Assembly (NCBI RefSeq): GCF_000403135.1
Contig: NZ_AQPN01000149.1
Location: 1-51,679, forward strand
DNA from: Arcticibacter svalbardensis MN12-7
Lineage (GTDB): Bacteria > Bacteroidota > Bacteroidia > Sphingobacteriales > Sphingobacteriaceae
Length of the DNA: 51,679 bases
Direction of reading: 5' to 3'
Shown here one piece after another: positions 25,138 to 35,756 of the stretch. The position numbers and the translations under genes are program-made. How positions within the stretch are numbered: position 1 is the first letter of the stretch; every line of letters begins with the position of its first letter. The notes below the pieces were generated by a model. That model saw only the letters and a program-made list of their open reading frames with translations. It made no database searches and had not been told where the DNA came from.

Positions 25138-26655
25138 CTAGATGATATTTAACATCTTCTGTGTCGATTTAATGGCACATACCGTTTGGTCCGAATCTAA
25201 TCCTCTGGTGATAAAGGTTTTATGTATGGTTTCCCATGTGATAATCGTTTCACATAAGGCATCTGAATGACTCCCGGGAGCTATTCTTACCGCGTAATCT
25301 ATAAGTTTTGGTAAACAAAGATTTTTCATTACGTAAATTTTAGTCAGCGCTTTCATGAATGCATCGAACTGTCCATCTCCTTGTGCACTTTCTTCAAATA
25401 GTTCTCCATGAATGCGTACACATATAGTCGCTGATGGTCGAAGTCCTTTTGAATTTGTTAAAACATAGGACTCAATAATCACCTTGTCTTCATAAGTATT
25501 ACTATCAAGGACGTCCGAAATGATATATGGAAGGTCTTCCATCGTTACCGTTTCCTTTTTGTCGCCTAGTTCGATGACACGCTGAGTCACCTTTTTTATT
25601 TCATCATCATTTAACCGAAGACCCAACTCCTGAAGGTTCCTTTCAATGTTGGCTTTGCCTGATGTTTTTCCTAAGGCATATTTACGTTTTCTCCCAAACC
25701 GTTCAGGCAGCAAATCATTAAAATAAAGATTGTTCTTATTATCGCCGTCTGCATGAATCCCTGCCGTTTGAGTAAAAACGTTATCCCCTACAATAGGTTT
25801 ATTAGCCGGGATTCGAACCCCAGAGAATGTTTCCACCAGCTTACTCACTTTATAGATCGAAGATTCCTCTATTGATACTTCAATTTCAGGAAGAAAATCT
25901 TTGATTACCGCAATAGCACTAGCCATAGACGCGTTGCCAGCCCTTTCTCCCATTCCATTTACCGTCAAATGTAATCCATCAGCTCCTGCTTTAACCGCTT
26001 CTAATACATTTGCATTGCCCAGATCATAATCGTTATGTGCATGAAAATCAAAATGGAAAAGGGGATACCTTAACTTCAAACCAGCAATAAAACTAAAGGT
26101 CTCCGATGGTGATAGCACACCTAATGTATCTGGTAATAGAACGCGTTCAATCTTCTGAGTAGTTAAAAAATCTAAATACTCTAGCACATATTCCTGCGAA
26201 TTACGCATGCCATTACTCCAGTCTTCCAGGTACACGTTGGTAGAAATGCCTTTTAAAGCGGCAAGGCTTATTACATGAGCGACTTCCGAAAAATGTTGCG
26301 TAGGTGTTTTTTTTAACTGATGAGTTAAATGATTTAAAGAACCTTTGGTTAATAAATTCTGCACTTGTACCCCAGCACTCACCATCCAATCTATGGATGT
26401 TCCATTGTCGACAAAAGATAAAACTTCTATTTTGTTAATGTGTCCATTGGACCTGGCCCATTCCGTAATCGCCTTAACAGACTCCAGTTCTCCTGCTGAT
26501 ACACGTGCTGAAGCAACTTCAACCCGGTCTACAGCTAGTTCTTCAATAAGGAGTTTACTAATTGTTAATTTTTCTGAAGTAGAAAATGACACGCCCGAAG
26601 TTTGTTCACCATCCCGCAAGGTCGTATCCATTATCTCAATTTTTCTCTTTTTCAT
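25138..26655 (-). CDS. cimA: (R)-citramalate synthase (CimA type), LeuA paralogue
   Basis: A 505-residue LeuA-superfamily protein: catalytic TIM barrel with [15 protein letters not shown] (residues 10-24) and the metal histidines in HAHNDYDLGNAN, then a C-terminal LeuA allosteric domain (about 380-505). It differs strongly from the other LeuA in this operon. From memory it closely resembles the Leptospira citramalate synthase, sharing VEVASARVSAGELESV-type and NVYLEDWSNG segments. It also has L80, L103 and Y143 at the positions described there as the small pyruvate pocket. It should condense pyruvate and acetyl-CoA to citramalate, feeding LeuCD and LeuB towards 2-oxobutanoate. A second isopropylmalate synthase is the alternative. 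A terminator-like hairpin lies 29 nt upstream. Confidence 0.8.
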   Translation of the reverse strand: MKKRKIEIMDTTLRDGEQTSGVSFSTSEKLTISKLLIEELAVDRVEVASARVSAGELESVKAITEWARSNGHINKIEVLSFVDNGTSIDWMVSAGVQVQNLLTKGSLNHLTHQLKKTPTQHFSEVAHVISLAALKGISTNVYLEDWSNGMRNSQEYVLEYLDFLTTQKIERVLLPDTLGVLSPSETFSFIAGLKLRYPLFHFDFHAHNDYDLGNANVLEAVKAGADGLHLTVNGMGERAGNASMASAIAVIKDFLPEIEVSIEESSIYKVSKLVETFSGVRIPANKPIVGDNVFTQTAGIHADGDNKNNLYFNDLLPERFGRKRKYALGKTSGKANIERNLQELGLRLNDDEIKKVTQRVIELGDKKETVTMEDLPYIISDVLDSNTYEDKVIIESYVLTNSKGLRPSATICVRIHGELFEESAQGDGQFDAFMKALTKIYVMKNLCLPKLIDYAVRIAPGSHSDALCETIITWETIHKTFITRGLDSDQTVCAIKSTQKMLNII

Positions 26656-26683
26656 GTAATGGCTTAATCGGTTCTATAAGCAT

Positions 26684-26729
26684 TAAAAAAATGGAAGAGT
26701 GCTGCATTGATCTGCGAAAAGCACTCTTC
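26684..26729 (-). terminator. Strong terminator/attenuator-like hairpin between leuD and cimA
   Basis: A perfect 10-bp stem, GAAGAGTGCT (26720-26729 read on the minus strand) with AGCACTCTTC (26694-26703), encloses a 16-nt loop and is followed on the minus strand by CATTTTTTT. It lies 37 nt after the leuD stop and only 29 nt before the cimA ATG. It has every feature of an intrinsic terminator yet sits inside the operon, so cimA and leuB depend on read-through or an unseen promoter. Confidence 0.8.
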
Positions 26730-26766
26730 TGTTTTCTAAAACTTTAATTTAGCAACATCATATCTA

Positions 26767-27363
26767 TTAAAGAGGAAGATGTAAGGCAAACTCCTGAATT
26801 TCGGTCTTGATGTTTTGTAAATAGTCAATATCATCAAACCCATTGGTCATGTTATCTTTTTTATAAGGACTAATTTCAAAGCTTTCCTGCTCTCCGGTTG
26901 AAAGAAGTGTGATTGTTTGTGCAGGAAGATTTATTTCAAGTTCTGCTTTTGGATCAGCGAAAACAGCAGCGAATATTTTTTCTAAAAATTCCGGACTAAC
27001 TTGTACAGGTAATACCCCAATGTTCAAGCAGTTGTTCCGGAATATATCAGCAAAGAAGCTGGATACCACACATCTGAAACCATAATCATAAACTGCCCAT
27101 GCTGCATGCTCTCTGGAAGAACCTGAACCGAAATTTTTACCTCCAACTAATATCTTACCACTGTAAACAGGGTTATTAAGAACGAAGTCTTGTTTTGGTG
27201 TGTTATCTGCATTATAGCGCCAATCACGGAAAAGGTTATCTCCGAATCCAACTCGCTCGGTAGCTTTTAAAAAACGTGCCGGGATAAGTTGATCCGTATC
27301 CACATTTTCAATAGGAAGAGGAACTGCTGTACTTTTTAATATATTAAAATTATCGTATGCCAT
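26767..27363 (-). CDS. leuD: 3-isopropylmalate dehydratase small subunit
   Basis: LeuD is the swivel-domain subunit that completes the LeuC active site for isomerising 2- to 3-isopropylmalate. The 198 residues carry VDTDQLIPARFLKA near the N terminus and GKNFGSGSSREHAAWAVYDYGFRCV, the conserved substrate-binding loop. The length is normal. It follows leuC by 25 nt, and the heterodimer would also isomerise citramalate. Confidence 0.96.
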   Translation of the reverse strand: MAYDNFNILKSTAVPLPIENVDTDQLIPARFLKATERVGFGDNLFRDWRYNADNTPKQDFVLNNPVYSGKILVGGKNFGSGSSREHAAWAVYDYGFRCVVSSFFADIFRNNCLNIGVLPVQVSPEFLEKIFAAVFADPKAELEINLPAQTITLLSTGEQESFEISPYKKDNMTNGFDDIDYLQNIKTEIQEFALHLPL

Positions 27364-27388
27364 TTCTTGAATTTTTAAACTTAGAAAC

Positions 27389-28801
27389 TCAAACTAATTC
27401 TAGTTCGTGAATTAATGTTCTTGGGTCAGTTACTACACCTGTTACTGCTGCTGCTGCTGCAACCAAAGGACTGGCTAGCATTGTTCTAGCACCAGGACCC
27501 TGTCTGCCTTCAAAGTTTCTGTTTGAAGTACTTACCGCATACTTTCCTGCAGGTATTTTATCATCGTTCATGGCCAGACAAGCTGAACAACCAGGCTGAC
27601 GCAAGGTAAATCCTGCTTCAATGAAGATATCCAATAATCCTTCCTCTTTGATCTGGGCCTCCACAATATGTGAACCGGGAACTAACCAGGCTGTAACATT
27701 CGCAGCCTTTTTTCTACCCTTAACCAATGAAGCAAATGCCCTGAAATCTTCAATCCTTCCGTTGGTACAGCTACCAACGAATACAAAATCTACCGGTTTT
27801 CCAACAATGGAGTCACCCTCAGAAAATCCCATATATTTTAAAGATTTTTCATACGTAGTTACGCCACCTTCCACATCCTCTGCGTCAGGGATATGATTCG
27901 AGATTCCCATGCCCATACCTGGGTTTGTTCCATAGGTAATCATTGGCTCTATAGTGGATCCATCAAAAGTCAATTCTTTGTCAAACGTCGCATCCGCATC
28001 CGTTTTAAGCGTAAGCCAGTAGGCCATTGCTTTATCCCATGCTTCACCTTTAGGAGTAAATTCACGACCTTTTACGTATTCAAATGTAGTTTTATCGGGA
28101 GCAATCATTCCTCCACGGGCACCCATTTCAATACTTAAGTTGCAAACCGTCATCCGGCCTTCCATACTCATGTTTTCAAAAACTTCTCCAGCATATTCTA
28201 CAAAATAACCAGTAGCACCTGACGTGGTTAGTTTCGATATAATAAATAAGGCAACGTCTTTTGGAGTAACACCAAATCCTAGCTTTCCAGTCACATTGAT
28301 CCTCATGCTCTTTGCCTTTGGCTGCATGATACATTGTGTAGAAAGTACCATCTCTACTTCTGATGTTCCGATACCAAAAGCGATGGCACCAAAAGCACCA
28401 TGCGTAGATGTATGCGAATCACCACATACAATAGTGGCACCCGGTTGAGTTATTCCGTATTCCGGACCTACAACATGTACAATACCATTTTTCTGGTGAC
28501 CCAATCCCCAGTAACTAATCCCGTATTCGTTAGAGTTTGTCTCTAAAGCTTTCAGCTGTTTAGCAGAAAGAGGATCGGCAACAGGTAAATGCTGATTAAT
28601 TGTTGGAGTATTGTGATCGGCCGTAGCAAATGTACGCTCCGGATATAATACCTTAATTCCTCTTGTCTTTAATCCTAAAAAAGCTACCGGACTTGTAACC
28701 TCATGAATCAAGTGGCGGTCTATAAATAATACATCAGGTCCACCTTCAATCTTCTTCACAACGTGTGTATCCCACACTTTGTCAAATAATGTCTTACTCA
28801 T
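27389..28801 (-). CDS. leuC: 3-isopropylmalate dehydratase large subunit
   Basis: LeuC is the aconitase-like subunit holding a [4Fe-4S] cluster. The 470 residues include [32 protein letters not shown], and the cluster ligands C345 ([13 protein letters not shown]), C405 and C408 ([12 protein letters not shown]), almost at the E. coli LeuC positions. It acts with LeuD on isopropylmalate, and likely on citramalate in the CimA branch. It lies between leuA and leuD. A 59-nt gap before it contains a small GGGT/ACCC hairpin without a T-run. Confidence 0.97.
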   Translation of the reverse strand: MSKTLFDKVWDTHVVKKIEGGPDVLFIDRHLIHEVTSPVAFLGLKTRGIKVLYPERTFATADHNTPTINQHLPVADPLSAKQLKALETNSNEYGISYWGLGHQKNGIVHVVGPEYGITQPGATIVCGDSHTSTHGAFGAIAFGIGTSEVEMVLSTQCIMQPKAKSMRINVTGKLGFGVTPKDVALFIISKLTTSGATGYFVEYAGEVFENMSMEGRMTVCNLSIEMGARGGMIAPDKTTFEYVKGREFTPKGEAWDKAMAYWLTLKTDADATFDKELTFDGSTIEPMITYGTNPGMGMGISNHIPDAEDVEGGVTTYEKSLKYMGFSEGDSIVGKPVDFVFVGSCTNGRIEDFRAFASLVKGRKKAANVTAWLVPGSHIVEAQIKEEGLLDIFIEAGFTLRQPGCSACLAMNDDKIPAGKYAVSTSNRNFEGRQGPGARTMLASPLVAAAAAVTGVVTDPRTLIHELELV

Positions 28802-28860
28802 TTTTTTATATTTATAATTCTCAAGACACCCAAAAGGGTCGGTCTCAATTAATTTATTGT

Positions 28861-30369
28861 TTATACAAATTTATTTAAAGCATCCAGATAGGCATTTGCA
28901 GAAGCACGAACAATATCAGTGCTAAATCCATATCCCATATACGATTTATCTTCATGAATAACCCGCATATCTACCTTACTGACATCATCACTTCCACCCT
29001 GAATGGAATGAATGTTAAACTCTTTTATTTCCACATCCGAAGCCATTATGCTTTGGATGGCATTGATTGTAGCACTAACCGGACCGTTTCCATAAGCGGT
29101 AGCCTTATGCTCAGTACCTTTATAGTTTAAGTTTATTTCAGCTGAAGGTTCAGTCTCATTACCACAAGTAACCAGCAATGAATTGATTTTTACTCCGTTT
29201 TTATAATTCACTTCCGCTTCAACACCCATTAGAAATAAAATGTCATCATCCTTAATTTCTTTTTTAGCGTCAGCCATCGTTAGAAAACGTTGGTAAACCT
29301 GATCCAGATCAAGGCGGTCATTAGCATAACCCAATCGCTCTAAATGATGTTTAAGTGCATGTCTGCCACTGCGGGCTGTTAAAATTATTTCCGATTGATC
29401 AATCCCAACATCTTCAGGATTAATTATTTCATAATTTTCACGATGCTTCAGTACACCATCCTGATGGATACCAGAACTATGGGCAAAAGCATTCTTCCCA
29501 ACAATCGCTTTATTTGCTTGAACCGGCATGCGCATCATTCTGCTTACCATGCCACTCAGTTCATATATATGTTTGGTATTAATTCTATTCGTTAGATTAA
29601 GGGATTTGTGCGTTTTTAAAATCATCACTACTTCTTCTAATGAAGTATTCCCTGCACGTTCGCCTATACCATTAATGGTACATTCTACCTGGCGTGCCCC
29701 ATTTTGTAAACCTACTATTGTGTTAGCAGTTGCTAAGCCCAGATCGTTATGACAATGAACGGATATAATTGCCTGATCAATATTTTTTACATTTTCTTTC
29801 AGATACAGAATCTTGGAGCCATATTGTTCCGGGAGACAATATCCGTTTGTATCGGGGATATTCACTACCGTAGCACCTGCTGCAATTACGGCTTCAATCA
29901 TCTGAGCCAGATACGCATTATCAGCTCTTCCTGCATCTTCTGCATAGAATTCAATGTCCTCTACAAATTTCTTTGCATATTTTACAGACTCTACAGCACG
30001 CTCAATTATCTCTTCTCTTGTACTATTGAACTTGTATTTGATATGCATATCAGATGCGCCTATCCCTGTATGGATACGTGGATGACGGGCATGTTTTAAT
30101 GCTTCTACGGCACAATCAATGTCTCCTTTGTTTGCACGGGTTAATGCACAAATAATAGGGTCGCGTATAATCTTTGATAGCTCAACTACACTTTTAAAGT
30201 CTCCTGGACTCGAAATAGGGAACCCAGCCTCAATAACATCTACACCCAGAGATTGCAATGCTTCAGCGATAACAATCTTTTCCCGGGTAGTTAATTGTGA
30301 ACCTGGTACTTGTTCTCCATCACGAAGTGTGGTGTCAAAAATAAATATACGATTAGGATCGTGTAACAT
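28861..30369 (-). CDS. leuA: 2-isopropylmalate synthase
   Basis: LeuA condenses 3-methyl-2-oxobutanoate with acetyl-CoA, the first committed leucine step. The 502 residues show [17 protein letters not shown] at the N terminus, [14 protein letters not shown] (metal histidines), [17 protein letters not shown] and [20 protein letters not shown]-terminal allosteric domain (about 390-502) should bind leucine for feedback inhibition. It is the canonical LeuA of the operon, in contrast to the citramalate-type paralogue downstream. A long hairpin lies between it and ilvC. Confidence 0.95.
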   Translation of the reverse strand: MLHDPNRIFIFDTTLRDGEQVPGSQLTTREKIVIAEALQSLGVDVIEAGFPISSPGDFKSVVELSKIIRDPIICALTRANKGDIDCAVEALKHARHPRIHTGIGASDMHIKYKFNSTREEIIERAVESVKYAKKFVEDIEFYAEDAGRADNAYLAQMIEAVIAAGATVVNIPDTNGYCLPEQYGSKILYLKENVKNIDQAIISVHCHNDLGLATANTIVGLQNGARQVECTINGIGERAGNTSLEEVVMILKTHKSLNLTNRINTKHIYELSGMVSRMMRMPVQANKAIVGKNAFAHSSGIHQDGVLKHRENYEIINPEDVGIDQSEIILTARSGRHALKHHLERLGYANDRLDLDQVYQRFLTMADAKKEIKDDDILFLMGVEAEVNYKNGVKINSLLVTCGNETEPSAEINLNYKGTEHKATAYGNGPVSATINAIQSIMASDVEIKEFNIHSIQGGSDDVSKVDMRVIHEDKSYMGYGFSTDIVRASANAYLDALNKFV

Positions 30370-30433
30370 TCTATTTGCTTTATAGCCATGTCTTCAGACA
30401 GGACTTCAGTATTTATTTGTGATTTTTTATTAG

Positions 30434-30468
30434 AAAGCAATACTTAGCCTGAAGCTAAGTATTGCTTT
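30434..30468 (-). promoter_or_regulatory. Long perfect hairpin between ilvC and leuA
   Basis: Arms 30434-30447 (AAAGCAATACTTAG) and 30455-30468 are perfectly complementary over 14 bp with a 7-nt loop. On the minus strand, the direction of the operon, no T-run follows (CTAATAAAAA), so this is not a standard terminator for these genes. It begins 13 nt after the ilvC stop and may protect the 3' end of an upstream transcript or mark a processing site. On the plus strand it is followed by ACTTTTTG and could stop antisense transcription. Confidence 0.6.
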
Positions 30469-30481
30469 ACTTTTTGTAGTC

Positions 30482-31540
30482 TTATGCTTCTACTGATTGG
30501 TTTTCAGGGCGTAAACTTCTTACAGTTTTACCTGATTGCCATATTTCACTTTCGCGAAGTTCAGTTAATTCTGCATCCAATTTCTCACGGTAATCTGGTT
30601 GACTGTTCAAATCAATTGAACGCTGAGATTCCTTACCGGTAGCAACACTTTCATATAACTCTTCGAATACAGGTTTAGTTGCATCTCTAAATTTCTTCCA
30701 CCAATCCAAAGCACCACGCTGAGCAGTAGTGGAACAATTTGCATACATCCAATCCATACCGTTTTCAGCAACTAAAGGCATCAATGATTGAGTCAGCTCC
30801 TCTACAGTTTCATTGAAAGCTTCAGAAGGACTGTGTCCTTTACTTCTTAATACTTCATACTGAGCTGAGAAAATTCCCTGAATACAACCCATTAATGTAC
30901 CACGTTCACCTGTAAGGTCAGAATACACTTCTTTCTTAAAGTTGGTTTCAAATAAATATCCACTACCTACTGCAATACCCAAAGCAACAACGCGCTCAAA
31001 TGCATTACCTGTAGCATCCTGGAAAATAGCATAACTTGAATTCAATCCGCGACCTTCAAGGAACATACGGCGTAATGAAGTACCTGATCCTTTTGGAGCT
31101 ACTAAAAATACGTCAACTCCAGCAGGAGGGATGATACCGGTTTGCTCATTAAAAGTAATACCAAACCCGTGTGAAAAATATAAAGCTTTACCTGGAGTAA
31201 GGTGCTTTTTAACAGTTGGCCAAAGCTCAATCTGTGCTGCATCACTTAACAAGTAGCAAATGATAGTTCCTTTTTCTAACGCAGCTTCAATTTCGAAAAG
31301 AGTCTCTCCCGGTACAAATCCGTCTTTTACTGCTTTATCCCATGATTTTGAATTCTTACGTTGACCAACGATCACGTTGATTCCATTATCTCTTTGATTA
31401 AGCGCTTGTCCTGGACCTTGTACTCCATAACCAATTACAGCTACTGTTTCATTTTGAAGTACTTTTTGTGCTTTAGATAAAGGAAACTCTTCGCGGGTTA
31501 CTACATTTTCTTCAACACCGCCGAAATTTAATTTTGCCAT
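30482..31540 (-). CDS. ilvC: Ketol-acid reductoisomerase
   Basis: IlvC carries out the alkyl migration and NADPH-dependent reduction of acetolactate or acetohydroxybutyrate. The 352 residues have a Rossmann segment VAVIGYGVQGPGQALN (GYGVQGPG at 37-44), SHGFGITF, FLVAPKGSGTSLRRMF and the metal-binding helix EVYSDLTGERGTLMGCIQG. The length fits the short class I-type enzyme. It follows ilvN by 63 nt and precedes leuA. Confidence 0.95.
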   Translation of the reverse strand: MAKLNFGGVEENVVTREEFPLSKAQKVLQNETVAVIGYGVQGPGQALNQRDNGINVIVGQRKNSKSWDKAVKDGFVPGETLFEIEAALEKGTIICYLLSDAAQIELWPTVKKHLTPGKALYFSHGFGITFNEQTGIIPPAGVDVFLVAPKGSGTSLRRMFLEGRGLNSSYAIFQDATGNAFERVVALGIAVGSGYLFETNFKKEVYSDLTGERGTLMGCIQGIFSAQYEVLRSKGHSPSEAFNETVEELTQSLMPLVAENGMDWMYANCSTTAQRGALDWWKKFRDATKPVFEELYESVATGKESQRSIDLNSQPDYREKLDAELTELRESEIWQSGKTVRSLRPENQSVEA

Positions 31541-31603
31541 GATTTTTTGTTTTTGCTGTTAAGCTATTGTTTGTTTTTGTTATAATATTATTCCAAAGAG
31601 CAA

Positions 31604-32224
31604 TTACATGCTGAATACCTTGTCTCTGCTATTGAGAAACTCATTTTCAATCACATCCTGTCCTGGTTCGATTCGCTCAAATTCGCGCAACTTCCGGTTA
31701 AAGCCATCACTGTCTTTAATAATAGAAATTCGCGCACTCCGTACAAATTCAATCAGCCCGAATGGCTGTAAAGCTATGATAAGAGCATCTGTTTCTGATC
31801 GGTGTCCCGTGGTTTCAAATACCGTGTAATCTTTCCGGATCACAACAGCCCTTGCACCATTTTCACGCAGTAACCGTTCTACCAATGCTTTTTCAGCAAT
31901 GATATCAGTAGGGACTTTATATAAAGCCATTTCCTGCCAGATGATATCCTCGTTGGTATTGTAATATACCTTCAAAACTTCTACCTGCTTTTCAATCTGC
32001 CGTGTTACTTTCCTCACCACATCTTCCGTTTCAGTAATCACGATATTGAATCGGTGAATACTTTCAATCTCTGAGGGCGATGTGTTTAAACTTTCTATAT
32101 TAATCTTTCTCCGTGTAAAAATTATCGCAATACGACCTAGAAGACCAATCTGGTTTTCAGTGTAAACAGTAATGTTATATTCCTGCTTAACTATGCTTAT
32201 TTCTTTTTGATTCTGATCACTCAT
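31604..32224 (-). CDS. ilvN: Acetolactate synthase small (regulatory) subunit
   Basis: A 206-residue regulatory subunit with an N-terminal ACT domain (about residues 12-85; YNITVYTENQIGLLGRIAIIFTRRKINIESLN) and a C-terminal extension of about 120 residues, as in longer IlvH/IlvN proteins. ACT domains bind valine and relay feedback inhibition to the catalytic subunit. It begins 17 nt after the ilvB stop. The gap to ilvC (63 nt) is AT-rich and shows no terminator. Confidence 0.93.
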   Translation of the reverse strand: MSDQNQKEISIVKQEYNITVYTENQIGLLGRIAIIFTRRKINIESLNTSPSEIESIHRFNIVITETEDVVRKVTRQIEKQVEVLKVYYNTNEDIIWQEMALYKVPTDIIAEKALVERLLRENGARAVVIRKDYTVFETTGHRSETDALIIALQPFGLIEFVRSARISIIKDSDGFNRKLREFERIEPGQDVIENEFLNSRDKVFSM

Positions 32225-32241
32225 AACGCAAGGTTCTACTA

Positions 32242-33993
32242 TTATTTAAGTCTTATTTCGCTTACACTACAGCCTTGTGGCACCATTGGAAATACATTAT
32301 TTTCCTTCGTTACCATTACTTCAAGGAAGTAAGATCCATTGGTATTCAACATAGTTTGCAATGCTGTCCGCAAATCTTCTCTCTTGGAAACACTGCTTCC
32401 CGGTATGCCGTAAGCATCTGCTACCTTAATATAATCCGGACTTGTTATGTCAACAAATGAATAGCGCTTTTCCTGAAACAACTCTTGCCACTGGCGTACC
32501 ATTCCCAAAAACTGGTTATTCAAAACGATGATCTTCACATCAATTCCACATTGCATGATGGTTCCAAGCTCCTGTATGTTCATCTGTATGCCACCATCTC
32601 CTATAACTGCGACTACTGTTCGATCTAATGCACCAAATTTGGCACCAATGGCAGCAGGTAATGCAAAACCCATTGTTCCAAGTCCGCCACTCGTAATGTT
32701 ACTCCTGGTTTTGTTGAATTTACCATAACGGCATGCAATCATCTGATGCTGTCCTACGTCCGATACAATGATAGCCTCTCCCTTAGTCAGTTCATTCAAT
32801 ACTTGAATAACTTCAGCCATGGTCAGTTCGCCTGTAGTTGGAAATAATTCATTATCGATTACTTCAGCATGTTCCTCTCTTTCGAAACCTCTGAATTTTT
32901 CCATCCATTCCGAATGTTGTTTCGCATCACAAGCATCCATCAATAGGGGCAGTGTTTCCTTACAATCACCCCAAACAGGCACCGTAGATTGTACATTTTT
33001 ATCTATCTCAGCAGGATCAATGTCCAGATGGATCACTTTAGCCTGTTTCGCATACTTATCTAAACGCCCTGTTACACGGTCATCAAACCGCATCCCTATA
33101 GCAATCAGCACATCACATTCATTTGTCAATACATTCGGACCATAATTACCATGCATCCCCAGCATCCCTACATTTAAAGGGTGATCACTTGGTATCGCTC
33201 CAGCACCTAATATTGTCCAGGCAGAAGGAATCCCTGTTTTTTCAATAAATGCCTTGAATTCTTGTTCAGCTCTACCTAATAAAACACCCTGTCCCCATAA
33301 CACAAACGGTTTTTTAGCCGCATTTATAAGTGCTGCAGCCTCTGCAATATATTCTTTCCTGACAATAGGTTTTGGCCTGTAACTCCTGATATGAGCACAA
33401 GGTTTATAACCCTCAAAATTGAATTTTTGAAGCTGAGCATTCTTGGTAATATCAATTAGTACAGGACCCGGACGGCCACTTCTGGCAATATAAAAAGCCT
33501 TCGCCAGTATCTCGGGTATCTCTGTAGCATCTGTGATCTGGTAATTCCACTTTGTGATCGGAGAAGTGATATTGATGATATCGATTTCCTGAAAAGCATC
33601 TGTACCTAAAAGATGAGCAAATACCTGACCGGTAATACAAACAAGCGGAGTGCTGTCAATCTGAGCATCAGCTAATCCGGTTACCAGATTGGTAGCCCCA
33701 GGACCACTAGTTGCAAAAACCACCCCTACTTTTCCTGATGCGCGTGCATAACCCTGTCCAGCATGAATTCCTCCCTGCTCGTGACGAACCAGGATATGCT
33801 TTAATTTATCCATATAATCATATAGCGCATCATATATAGGCATGATTGCTCCCCCCGGATAACCAAATATAGTATCTACCCCCTCTGCAAGAAGCCCTTC
33901 TAATAAAGCAGCGGACCCCTTCATTTCAATTCCAGGGTTTGTTTTTTGCTCGGACAATACTTCCTGTTGTGCTGTTTCCATAATTAAATCCAT
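32242..33993 (-). CDS. ilvB: Acetolactate synthase large (catalytic) subunit
   Basis: A 583-residue thiamine diphosphate enzyme that makes acetolactate from pyruvate or acetohydroxybutyrate from pyruvate plus 2-oxobutanoate. The N-terminal domain has the cofactor glutamate in LVRHEQGGIHAGQGYARASG. The C-terminal domain has the ThDP/Mg motif GDGGIQMNIQELGTIMQCG followed by NNQFLGMVRQWQELF. Two in-frame ATGs (33993 and 33981) are possible starts, four codons apart. It follows ilvD by 44 nt. Confidence 0.95.
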   Translation of the reverse strand: MDLIMETAQQEVLSEQKTNPGIEMKGSAALLEGLLAEGVDTIFGYPGGAIMPIYDALYDYMDKLKHILVRHEQGGIHAGQGYARASGKVGVVFATSGPGATNLVTGLADAQIDSTPLVCITGQVFAHLLGTDAFQEIDIINITSPITKWNYQITDATEIPEILAKAFYIARSGRPGPVLIDITKNAQLQKFNFEGYKPCAHIRSYRPKPIVRKEYIAEAAALINAAKKPFVLWGQGVLLGRAEQEFKAFIEKTGIPSAWTILGAGAIPSDHPLNVGMLGMHGNYGPNVLTNECDVLIAIGMRFDDRVTGRLDKYAKQAKVIHLDIDPAEIDKNVQSTVPVWGDCKETLPLLMDACDAKQHSEWMEKFRGFEREEHAEVIDNELFPTTGELTMAEVIQVLNELTKGEAIIVSDVGQHQMIACRYGKFNKTRSNITSGGLGTMGFALPAAIGAKFGALDRTVVAVIGDGGIQMNIQELGTIMQCGIDVKIIVLNNQFLGMVRQWQELFQEKRYSFVDITSPDYIKVADAYGIPGSSVSKREDLRTALQTMLNTNGSYFLEVMVTKENNVFPMVPQGCSVSEIRLK

Positions 33994-34037
33994 TCAGGCC
34001 CTTTTTACTTTCGGTTAATAGTTTTGTTGTTTATTAT

Positions 34038-35756
34038 TTAAAGATCTGTTACACATCCAAGTGCAGCATTACTTACCTGTTTAGCATATTTATAAAGAAG
34101 TCCTTTTTTAACCTTTAACTCAGGTTGAGACCAGGCCGCTCTTCTTTTAGCAATTTCCTCTTCGGAAACTTTAAGTGTGATGCTTCTGTCTACAGCATTC
34201 ACATCAATAATATCATTATCCTGAACCAGGCCAATTAAACCACCATCAAAAGCTTCAGGAGTAATATGACCCACTACAAAACCATGAGTTCCTCCACTAA
34301 AACGTCCGTCAGTAATTAGCGCAATAGTTTTACCTAAACCTGCACCGATCAATGCTGACGTTGGTTTTAACATCTCCGGCATGCCGGGAGCACCTCTTGG
34401 ACCAACATTACGGATCACGACAACATCACCATGTTGCACACGACCATTGCTTATGCCATGAATTAATTCAAACTCACCATCAAATACGCGGGCCGGACCT
34501 TCGAAACGTTCTCCTTCTTTACCACTGATCTTAGCCACACTACCACCTTGAGCAAGGTTCCCGTATAAGATCTGTAAATGTCCGGTTGCTTTTACAGGTG
34601 TTTCAATAGGAAGGATAACCTTTTGGTTCTCAAAATCAATTGCAGGTACATCAGCCAAATTTTCAGCGATAGTTTTTCCTGTACAAGTGATGCAATCACC
34701 ATTCAACCAACCCAGATCAAGCAGATATTTCATCACAGCCGGTACACCGCCCATATTGTGAAGATCCTCCATCATGTATTTTCCACTTGGTTTCATATCT
34801 GCAAGAACAGGAATTCTGTTACTCACTTCCTGGAAATTATCCTGAGTCAATTCTATGTCCACACTAGCAGCCATGGCAATCAGATGCAATACCGCATTGG
34901 TAGAACCACCAAGAACCATCAAAAGAACTATAGCATTTTCAAATGCCTCCCTAGTCATGATGTCCTTTGGCTTAATATTTAATTCAAGTAAATTTTTGAT
35001 TGCTTTACCAGCATCCAGGCACTCTTTATTCTTCGCATCGCTCAATGCCGGGTTCGAAGAGGAATAAGGTAAACTCATTCCTAATGCTTCAATAACCGAA
35101 GCCATGGTATTAGCGGTATAAATTCCGCCGCAAGCACCGGCACCCGGGCAAGCACGTTTAATTATTTCTTTAAAGTCGATCTCATCCATTTCTCCTGCAA
35201 TCTTCTTTCCAAGCGCTTCAAATGCAGATACGATATTCAGGTCTTCACCTTTATAATGACCTGGTGCAATTGTGCCACCATAAACCATAATAGCAGGACG
35301 ATTTAAACGGCCCATTGCCATAATAGATCCAGGCATGTTTTTATCACAACCCGGAAGAGCAATTAAGCCATCATAATATTGAGCACCACAAACGGCTTCA
35401 ATAGAATCTGCAATCAGATCGCGGCTCACTAAAGAATAACGCATTCCCTCGGTACCATTACTCATTCCATCACTAACACCGATAGTATGAAAAATTAATC
35501 CTACCAGGTTTTCTTTCCATACGCCTTCTTTTACAATGGCGGCAAGTCCATTCAAATGCATATTACAGGTATTGCCATCATAACCCATACTCACAATTCC
35601 GACCTGGGCTTTGTCCATATCCTCATCTGTTAAACCAATTCCATAAAGCATGGCTTGAGCAGCCGGCTGAGTCGGGTCTTGTGTAAGGGTTTTACTGAAA
35701 CGGTTCAATTCTTCCGTTTCTGTAGTGGGTTCTGTTGTATTTGTTAATGTCGCCAT
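34038..35756 (-). CDS. ilvD: Dihydroxy-acid dehydratase
   Basis: IlvD dehydrates 2,3-dihydroxy-3-methylbutanoate or the pentanoate homologue. The 572 residues contain the cluster-ligand motifs [13 protein letters not shown] and [19 protein letters not shown], and the late [19 protein letters not shown]. It is the first gene of the nine-gene ilv/leu operon. Its upstream region of about 300 nt carries a large palindrome and an AT-rich stretch but no leader peptide that I could find. Confidence 0.96.
   Translation of the reverse strand: MATLTNTTEPTTETEELNRFSKTLTQDPTQPAAQAMLYGIGLTDEDMDKAQVGIVSMGYDGNTCNMHLNGLAAIVKEGVWKENLVGLIFHTIGVSDGMSNGTEGMRYSLVSRDLIADSIEAVCGAQYYDGLIALPGCDKNMPGSIMAMGRLNRPAIMVYGGTIAPGHYKGEDLNIVSAFEALGKKIAGEMDEIDFKEIIKRACPGAGACGGIYTANTMASVIEALGMSLPYSSSNPALSDAKNKECLDAGKAIKNLLELNIKPKDIMTREAFENAIVLLMVLGGSTNAVLHLIAMAASVDIELTQDNFQEVSNRIPVLADMKPSGKYMMEDLHNMGGVPAVMKYLLDLGWLNGDCITCTGKTIAENLADVPAIDFENQKVILPIETPVKATGHLQILYGNLAQGGSVAKISGKEGERFEGPARVFDGEFELIHGISNGRVQHGDVVVIRNVGPRGAPGMPEMLKPTSALIGAGLGKTIALITDGRFSGGTHGFVVGHITPEAFDGGLIGLVQDNDIIDVNAVDRSITLKVSEEEIAKRRAAWSQPELKVKKGLLYKYAKQVSNAALGCVTDL

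Noticed and set aside
28826-28848. Hairpin between leuA and leuC (ACCC-AAAA-GGGT) as an internal terminator
   Set aside because: On the operon strand it is followed by A-rich rather than T-rich sequence, and the stem is short with a bulge.
34578-34982. A 134-codon plus-strand frame opposite ilvD
   Set aside because: Composition is Cys/His/Phe-rich and not protein-like, and it is fully inside the well-supported ilvD gene.
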